Below are positions 33,634 through 39,735 of a stretch of 39,735 nucleotides of DNA, in pieces (within the stretch, counting starts at the first letter, position 1; each line of letters begins with the position of its first letter). The notes below the pieces were generated by a model. That model did no database searches and had not been told where the DNA came from. It saw only the letters and a program-made list of their open reading frames with translations. Source of the stretch: Marinobacterium sp. xm-d-530 (lineage in GTDB: Bacteria > Pseudomonadota > Gammaproteobacteria > Pseudomonadales > Balneatricaceae); the NCBI GenBank assembly GCA_949499045.1, contig CATEEE010000051.1, positions 1 to 39,735 of the forward strand, read 5' to 3'. The position numbers were made by a program, and so were the translations under genes.

Positions 33634-34301
33634 TGTCCCATCAGCTATTGCGTGAAGGTATAGGTATGACTTCACGCCGAACCAGAGAAAGGTTACTCAA
33701 TCGCTTACAAGATCAAGGAATAACCGATGAGGCGGTGTTGGAGACGATCGTTGAAACTCCGCGCCATCTGTTCATTGATGAAGCCCTGTCACACAAAGCC
33801 TATGAAGACACTGCGCTGCCGATTGGTTTCAACCAAACCATCTCTCAACCCTATACCGTTGCTAGAATGAGCGAGTTGCTATTAGAGTTTGGAGCGAAAG
33901 ACAAAGTCTTAGAGGTTGGAACGGGATCAGGCTATCAAACCGCGGTTCTGGCTCAGCTTTGCCAGCAGGTGTTCAGTGTCGAAAGAATTCTTCCTCTTCA
34001 AGAGCGCGCCGCTTCTGTCTTAGGGTATTTGGGCTTGAATAATGTCTCTCTGTTTCATACTGACGGTGGTATGGGGCTAGAGCATGAGGCGCCTTTTGAC
34101 GCCATTATGGTGACAGCAGCCCCTTCGGTTATTCCAGAGTCTCTTAAAAAACAGATGAAAGTGGGTGGCGTTTTAGTAGCTCCTGTAGGGGATGATGAGC
34201 AAAAACTGGTTCGCATTTTGCGACGCAGTGATTCGCATTTTGAAACTAAGGTGATAGAGCCGGTTAAGTTTGTACCGCTACTCGATGGATTGGTAAGTTA
34301 A
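33633..34301 (+). CDS. pcm: Protein-L-isoaspartate O-methyltransferase
   Basis: PRHLFIDEALSHKAYEDTALPIGFNQTISQPYTVARMSELL, KVLEVGTGSGYQTAVLAQL. GTG 33633 overlaps the surE stop (TAGTG); ATG 33666 is an alternative. Confidence 0.96.
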   Translation: MSHQLLREGIGMTSRRTRERLLNRLQDQGITDEAVLETIVETPRHLFIDEALSHKAYEDTALPIGFNQTISQPYTVARMSELLLEFGAKDKVLEVGTGSGYQTAVLAQLCQQVFSVERILPLQERAASVLGYLGLNNVSLFHTDGGMGLEHEAPFDAIMVTAAPSVIPESLKKQMKVGGVLVAPVGDDEQKLVRILRRSDSHFETKVIEPVKFVPLLDGLVS

Positions 34302-34307
34302 TAGACA

Positions 34308-35252
34308 ATGGATCAATTACACAAAGCTCGAACGGCTTTTCAATATTTTAAACTGTTGCTAAAAGGGATGTTGATGGGTGCTGCTGACGCTGTGCCAGGT
34401 GTCTCTGGTGGCACGATTGCGTTCATCACTGGCATTTATGAAGAACTCATCCACTCGATTCGTCGCATCGACCTAAATGCACTTTCTGTCCTGTTTAAGA
34501 GAGGCCCATTAGCGGCTTGGAACCATGTTAATGGTACCTTCCTATTGGTGCTTTTGGCTGGTATTGCACTCAGCATCATCTTATTGGCTAAGACGGTTCT
34601 ATTTCTTTTAGCACAATATCCGGTTTTGTTGTGGTCTTTCTTTTTCGGTCTGATTCTAGCCTCGACCTGGAGTGTGGCTCGTCATGTGGCAGGTTGGGAT
34701 GGCAATAGAATGTCGGTTTTTGTGCTGGGAACAGTGTTGGCTTACTTGTTGACGTCAATGTCCCCTGGTAGCGTGCCTGACTCCGCTCTTATGGTCTTTT
34801 TTGCAGGAATGATAGCGATCTGCGCCATGATTCTTCCAGGTATCTCCGGTAGCTTTATTCTTCTATTGCTAGGAATGTATACAACCATTTTGACGGCGAT
34901 TAAAGAGTTTGATTTTGCGGTAATAGCACTTTTTGCTGCCGGTGCTGCATCGGGTTTGTTGGCTTTTTCACGTGTACTGAGTTGGGCGTTTAGTCACTAT
35001 CGTTCAATGACATTAGCGCTGTTGTCAGGTTTCTTGCTAGGTTCTCTGAATAAAGTATGGCCGTGGAAATACACACTCTCCTACACAATTAATTCTAAAG
35101 GGCATCAAGTGCCCCTAGTGGAGCAGAATGTAACGCCTGTTGCTTTTACCGATCTTACCGGTGAGCCATCGCAACTGACCACAGCCATTCTGCTAATGCT
35201 AGTCGGTTTAGTGGTTGTTCTATTGATTGATCGACTACCTTCAAGAGGCTAG
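34308..35252 (+). CDS. popT: DUF368 family membrane protein (PopT-type undecaprenyl-phosphate translocase)
   Basis: LLKGMLMGAADAVPGVSGGTIAFITGIYEELIHSI, second repeat MILPGISGSFILLLLGMYTTI; multiple TM segments. Confidence 0.85.
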   Translation: MDQLHKARTAFQYFKLLLKGMLMGAADAVPGVSGGTIAFITGIYEELIHSIRRIDLNALSVLFKRGPLAAWNHVNGTFLLVLLAGIALSIILLAKTVLFLLAQYPVLLWSFFFGLILASTWSVARHVAGWDGNRMSVFVLGTVLAYLLTSMSPGSVPDSALMVFFAGMIAICAMILPGISGSFILLLLGMYTTILTAIKEFDFAVIALFAAGAASGLLAFSRVLSWAFSHYRSMTLALLSGFLLGSLNKVWPWKYTLSYTINSKGHQVPLVEQNVTPVAFTDLTGEPSQLTTAILLMLVGLVVVLLIDRLPSRG

Positions 35253-35256
35253 CGGT

Positions 35257-35982
35257 TTGCGAATTGCAATTTTTTTAGTCGCTGCGCTAATGCTTTCGGC
35301 TTGCGGTACAGGATATGCGCCGGTTTCAGACCAGTCTTTAGGTCTTCAGCGACCCAATCTTGGCGTGGGTGAGTACCGAGTACGATCGGGTGATACGCTG
35401 ATTGGTATTGCGTTTAAATTAGGTATTGATCACAGAAGATTGGCTGCAATTAATGGGATTAAAGACAAAGATTTAATCTATGCGGGTCAGGTTTTAAAAA
35501 CTCAAGGTTCTCCAGTCACTAACCCATCAAAGACCACAACTAAAACGGTTTCTAAGCTTTCGAACAATAAAACCACACCTCCCAAGAAGACTGTTGCGCC
35601 AGTTGTGACAAATTTTTCTTGGGGTTGGCCACATCCTGGCAAGGTTCTTGCTAGGTATTCTATTAAAGAGGGTGGCAATAAAGGTTTGGATATCTCTGGC
35701 AAGCTTGGTGAAGCCGTTAAAGCGGCAGCGCCTGGGCAGGTGGTATATGCCGGCAGTGGTTTGCTTGGATACGGAAATCTTGTCATTATCAGTCATAACC
35801 AAGAGTTTTTAAGTGCCTATGCGCACAATAGTAAAATTCTGGTTAAAGAGAATCAGCAAGTAAAAGCTGGGCAGGTTATTGCCGAGCTTGGAAGCAGCGG
35901 GGCAACCGTTCCGATGCTTCACTTTGAGATTCGTAAAGACGGTAAGCCGGTTGATCCGTTACGCTATCTACCCAAACGATAG
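35257..35982 (+). CDS. nlpD: NlpD-like lipoprotein (LysM + degenerate LytM), amidase activator
   Basis: Lipobox LRIAIFLVAALMLSACG (TTG start 35257), LysM YRVRSGDTLIGIAFKLGIDHRRLAAINGI, LytM NKGLDIS...YGNLVIISHN...LHFEIRKDGKPVDPLRYLPKR, with LytM Zn ligands replaced as in E. coli NlpD. Confidence 0.93.
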   Translation: MRIAIFLVAALMLSACGTGYAPVSDQSLGLQRPNLGVGEYRVRSGDTLIGIAFKLGIDHRRLAAINGIKDKDLIYAGQVLKTQGSPVTNPSKTTTKTVSKLSNNKTTPPKKTVAPVVTNFSWGWPHPGKVLARYSIKEGGNKGLDISGKLGEAVKAAAPGQVVYAGSGLLGYGNLVIISHNQEFLSAYAHNSKILVKENQQVKAGQVIAELGSSGATVPMLHFEIRKDGKPVDPLRYLPKR

Positions 35983-36034
35983 CCTGAACGTTTCAACAAG
36001 CCCTTATCCAGTGGCTTGATGAAGTGAGTGTAGT

Positions 36035-37027
36035 ATGAATTCAGACAGCAAGATTGAGTTCAATGACGAATCATCTGAAGATCTCGATCTATTAGATGAT
36101 GAACAGAATAATAATCAAAATGAGCATGAGACTGTCATCGACTCTCGTCGTGGTAAAGAAGGTTCCGCTCATGAAGATTTAATGACAGCCAGTCAGCTTG
36201 ACTCAACTCAACTCTACCTCAATGAAATTGGTGCTGCCTCGCTGCTGACTCCCGATGAGGAGAAATCATTGGGTAGAGCGATTCAACAATCAGGGTGCAT
36301 GAAATCGCGTGCACGAATGATTGAGGCTAACCTTAGGTTGGTGGTTAACATCGCTCGGCGCTATCAAAATCGAGGATTATCACTGATGGACCTTGTTGAA
36401 GAGGGTAACCTGGGCTTAATTCGTGCGGTTGAAAAATTTGACCCTGAAAAAGGCTTTCGCTTTTCTACCTATGCAACTTGGTGGATTCGTCAGGCGGTTG
36501 AGCGTGGTGTAATGAACCAAACACGAACCATTCGACTACCCATCCATATCCTTAAAGAGTTGAATAACTATCTTCGAGTCGCTCGTCAGCTTGCACTCAC
36601 TTTGGATCGTGAGCCGACCCCTGAAGATGTCGCTCGCCATCTAAAAGAACCTCTTGAGAATGTCGAAAAGATTATGCGGTTAAATCAGCGCGTTGGCTCT
36701 TTGGACATTGTCGCTACTGAGGACGGCCGTTCATTAACAGAGGTGATTTCTGATGAAAACGTGAAATCTCCGCAAGACCATAATGCCGATGAAGAGCTCA
36801 ATAAGAATCTAGAGTATTGGGTAGGAACGCTTCCAGAAAAACACTGCGAAGTTATCTCTCGACGCTTCGGCTTGCGTGGTTTTGATGCTCAGACATTGGA
36901 GATGGTTGGTAATGAAATTTGTCTTACTCGAGAAAGAGTTCGCCAGATTCAAATGGAAGGCCTTAAAAAGCTAAGAGTGATATGCCAAGAGAATGGACTG
37001 AACGTTGAATCACTGTTTAGGCTTTAA
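36035..37027 (+). CDS. rpoS: RNA polymerase sigma factor RpoS
   Basis: [93 protein letters not shown]; nlpD-rpoS-fdxA synteny. Confidence 0.94.
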   Translation: MNSDSKIEFNDESSEDLDLLDDEQNNNQNEHETVIDSRRGKEGSAHEDLMTASQLDSTQLYLNEIGAASLLTPDEEKSLGRAIQQSGCMKSRARMIEANLRLVVNIARRYQNRGLSLMDLVEEGNLGLIRAVEKFDPEKGFRFSTYATWWIRQAVERGVMNQTRTIRLPIHILKELNNYLRVARQLALTLDREPTPEDVARHLKEPLENVEKIMRLNQRVGSLDIVATEDGRSLTEVISDENVKSPQDHNADEELNKNLEYWVGTLPEKHCEVISRRFGLRGFDAQTLEMVGNEICLTRERVRQIQMEGLKKLRVICQENGLNVESLFRL

Positions 37028-37351
37028 CTAACGCCCTAGTAAAGCCAGCTTATCGCTTTTTCCGTTCCACTCTTCAGCATCAGTCAGTGGTGCTTTTCGG
37101 GAGCGAATGTTTGGCCACAGTTCACTGAGTTCGGCATTCAGTTTGTAATAGATATCCTCCTGCGGCAGTAGATCGTCCTCATGTTTAATCGCTTGAGCAG
37201 GGCATTCTGGTTCGCAAAGAGCGCAATCGATGCATTCGTCAGGATGTATGACTAAAAAATTCGGCCCTTCATAAAAACAATCAACGGGGCACACATCAAC
37301 ACAATCCGTGTACTTACACTTGATACAGTTTTCGGTCACGATAAACGTCAT
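37028..37351 (-). CDS. fdxA: 7Fe-8S ferredoxin FdxA
   Basis: 107 aa; [55 protein letters not shown]. Confidence 0.97.
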   Translation of the reverse strand: MTFIVTENCIKCKYTDCVDVCPVDCFYEGPNFLVIHPDECIDCALCEPECPAQAIKHEDDLLPQEDIYYKLNAELSELWPNIRSRKAPLTDAEEWNGKSDKLALLGR

Positions 37352-37395
37352 GTGTTACCTCCCATCAGCTATCCATTGAGTATAGATTAAGCCGA

Positions 37396-39735
37396 TCAGT
37401 ATTTCTCAACTAACTGTTTAAGCTCATAGATCAGATCTAAGGCTTCCCTTGGTGAAAGGGCGTCTGGGTCTAATGATTTTAATTTTAGGTCACTCTCAGA
37501 GGGTATGGGGGCGATAAACAGATCATTCTGCTGTGGAGATGCAGTGCTATCTGATTTAAGGTTAGCCGAGTTTAAAGGTTGTGCTTGGCTCCCCTCTTCG
37601 AGTTGAATCAATTTAGTGCGGGCGCTTTGGATTACCGAGCGAGGTACGCCCGCTAATTGAGCTACTTGCAGACCGTAACTTTGGCTTGCAGGCCCCTCTT
37701 GGACCTCATGCATAAAGACAATATGGTCATTATGCTCAACCGCGGTTAGATGTACGTTGACGACGCCATCGATAAGGTCTGAGAGTTGAGTGAGTTCAAA
37801 GTAGTGGGTCGCAAAAAGCGTTAGAGCTCTGCACTCTTTAGCTAAGAATTCGGCGGCTGACCATGCAAGCGATAGTCCATCAAAGGTGCTTGTTCCTCTA
37901 CCCACCTCATCCATAAGAACTAAGGATCGCTCTGTCGCGTTATGCAGTATGTTAGCGGTTTCAGTCATCTCAACCATGAAGGTGGAACGACCGCCGGCAA
38001 GATCATCGGAGCTACCCATGCGAGTGAAGATTTGATCAACAATACCGATTTCAGCGCTGCTCGCCGGTACATAAGAGCCAATCTGAGCCATTAATGTGAT
38101 GATGGCTATCTGTCGCATATAGGTGGATTTACCGCCCATATTCGGACCGGTCACCATCAGCATCTGTCGTTCTGAATTAAGTTCCGCGCTGTTGGCAACA
38201 AACGGTGTATCTAGAACCTGTTCAACCACAGGGTGGCGACCCTCAGTGATTTTTAGGCTTGCTGAATCATCTAAAGTGGGGCAGTTGTACTCTAAAGTTG
38301 AAGCTCGCTCAGCAAGATTGCGTATTAGATCCAACTCCGCCAATGCCTCAGCCGAAGCGCGAAGTGGTATTAGCTGTTCAGCAAGCAGGTCGAGAAGTTC
38401 ATCGTATAAGGCTTTTTCACGTGCCAAAGCCCGACTTTTAGCGCTCAGGGCTTTATCCTCAAACTCTTTGAGCTCAGGGGTTATAAAGCGTTCGGCGTTT
38501 TTGAGGGTTTGACGACGTTGATACTCTATAGGGGGTTCAAACTGCTGAGCTTTCCCTACCTCTATAAAGTAGCCGTGAACACGGTTGTACCCCACCTTCA
38601 GTGTGGCGATTCCAGTGCGAGTCCGCTCACGCTCCTCAAGGTCAATCAGGTAGCTACCTGCGTTTTCACTCAGTCCCTGAAGCTCATCCAACTCAGCGTC
38701 GTAGCCTCTGGCTATGACGCCACCTTCACGAATCACGACAGGCGGATTTTCTTTAATTGCGCGACTCAAAAGCGAAGCTAAATCTGGAAAGGTAGATGCG
38801 GCCTGTTTCAGATGAATGAGTCGACCACCTTCGCACTCTTTGAGTAATGATTGGATTTCCGGAAGAGCGTTCAGCGCCAATTTGAGGCGTTCTAAATCTC
38901 TAGGTCGAGCTGAGCGCAGGGCGACGCGTGAGAGAATGCGCTCTATATCACCTATTGAACGCATGACATCGTCAAACGTTTCAAATCGGAACTGATCCAG
39001 CATCCATTGAATGGCTTGCTGTCGCTCTTTTAAAACAGCGATGTTTCGAAGCGGTCTGTTCAGCCAGCGGCGAAGCATTCGAGCGGCCATCGGTGTCTTG
39101 GTTCTATCTAAGACAGAGACCAGGGTCTGCTCGGAACCGCCATTGAGATTGAGATCGATCTCAAGATTTTTGCGAGTAGCTGCGTCGATATGAACCGCTT
39201 CACTACCCTTATCAACAATTAAGCTGTTGATGTGGGGTAGGGCACTTCGTTGAGTATCTTTAGCGTACTGCATCAGACAGCCCGCCGCCGCAATAGCCAG
39301 CAACATTCCCTCGCAGCCAAATCCGACTAAATCACGCGTTTTAAATTGTTCATTTAAAATTCGATGGGCTGTCTCTATCTCAAACGCCCAAGGTGGTTGG
39401 CGCCTTAGACCAAGACTCCGAAGTGACTGTATCCACTCTTGCTCAGCAAGCTCATCTGAGATAAGTAGCTCTGCTGGTTTAAGTCGTTCAATTTCTGAGT
39501 GGGCAAAGGCCGAGTTGTCGAGTTCGGAAACATGAAAGCGCCCAGTGCTAATGTCTAATACAGCCAAGCCGTATCGATTCTTATGCTCATAGATCGCGGT
39601 TAACAGATTATCTTGACGCTCCTCGAGAAACGCTTCGTCTGTCAATGTTCCTGGTGTGATGATTCGAGCAACTTGACGCTCAACTGGACCCTTGCTGGTA
39701 GCCGGATCGCCCACCTGCTCACAAATGACGACAGA
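37396..39735 (-). CDS. mutS: DNA mismatch repair protein MutS (N-terminus truncated by right window edge)
   Basis: [61 protein letters not shown]. Frame stays open past the track start (39714): [30 protein letters not shown]. Confidence 0.98.
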   Translation of the reverse strand, partial: SVVICEQVGDPATSKGPVERQVARIITPGTLTDEAFLEERQDNLLTAIYEHKNRYGLAVLDISTGRFHVSELDNSAFAHSEIERLKPAELLISDELAEQEWIQSLRSLGLRRQPPWAFEIETAHRILNEQFKTRDLVGFGCEGMLLAIAAAGCLMQYAKDTQRSALPHINSLIVDKGSEAVHIDAATRKNLEIDLNLNGGSEQTLVSVLDRTKTPMAARMLRRWLNRPLRNIAVLKERQQAIQWMLDQFRFETFDDVMRSIGDIERILSRVALRSARPRDLERLKLALNALPEIQSLLKECEGGRLIHLKQAASTFPDLASLLSRAIKENPPVVIREGGVIARGYDAELDELQGLSENAGSYLIDLEERERTRTGIATLKVGYNRVHGYFIEVGKAQQFEPPIEYQRRQTLKNAERFITPELKEFEDKALSAKSRALAREKALYDELLDLLAEQLIPLRASAEALAELDLIRNLAERASTLEYNCPTLDDSASLKITEGRHPVVEQVLDTPFVANSAELNSERQMLMVTGPNMGGKSTYMRQIAIITLMAQIGSYVPASSAEIGIVDQIFTRMGSSDDLAGGRSTFMVEMTETANILHNATERSLVLMDEVGRGTSTFDGLSLAWSAAEFLAKECRALTLFATHYFELTQLSDLIDGVVNVHLTAVEHNDHIVFMHEVQEGPASQSYGLQVAQLAGVPRSVIQSARTKLIQLEEGSQAQPLNSANLKSDSTASPQQNDLFIAPIPSESDLKLKSLDPDALSPREALDLIYELKQLVEKY

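Noticed and set aside
35257-35274. TTGC-N5-GCAA-T7 at the nlpD start as a terminator
   Set aside because: Only a 4-bp AT-rich stem; far weaker than the tilS hairpin.
35640-35980. NlpD as an active LytM endopeptidase
   Set aside because: Zn-binding residues are degenerate (NKGLD instead of HKGxD; HFE instead of HxH), consistent with the known activator role.

Overview
The window is a dense, vertically inherited core block from a gammaproteobacterium. Its gene order resembles the Pseudomonas/Oceanospirillales arrangement (taxon inferred). Gene order: sugar-nucleotide reductase-like fragment, prfC, tatD-like, fabY(-), OmpA-like lipoprotein, DUF1244(-), glnD(-), map(-), rpsB, tsf, pyrH, frr, uppS, cdsA, rseP, bamA, skp, lpxD, fabZ, lpxA, lpxB, rnhB, dnaE, accA, tilS, pyrG, eno, ftsB, truD, surE, pcm, DUF368/popT, nlpD, rpoS, fdxA(-), mutS(-, truncated by the window edge). 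I see no mobile elements, CRISPR arrays, rRNA or tRNA. The main finding is an absence. dxr is missing from both of its usual slots (frr|uppS and cdsA|rseP), and ispD and ispF are missing from ftsB|truD, where ftsB now overlaps truD by 8 nt. Three MEP-pathway isoprenoid genes are thus cleanly absent from two separate syntenic loci, while isoprenoid-consuming genes (uppS, popT) remain. This suggests pathway replacement (e.g. mevalonate) or wholesale relocation. The second main finding is a textbook intrinsic-terminator structure (8-bp GC-rich stem plus T8) inside codons 6-17 of tilS, whose start codon overlaps the accA stop (TAATG). No alternative ATG/GTG/TTG start exists between it and the PP-loop, suggesting a translation-gated attenuator. 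All family calls come from reading the protein sequences; no searches were run.
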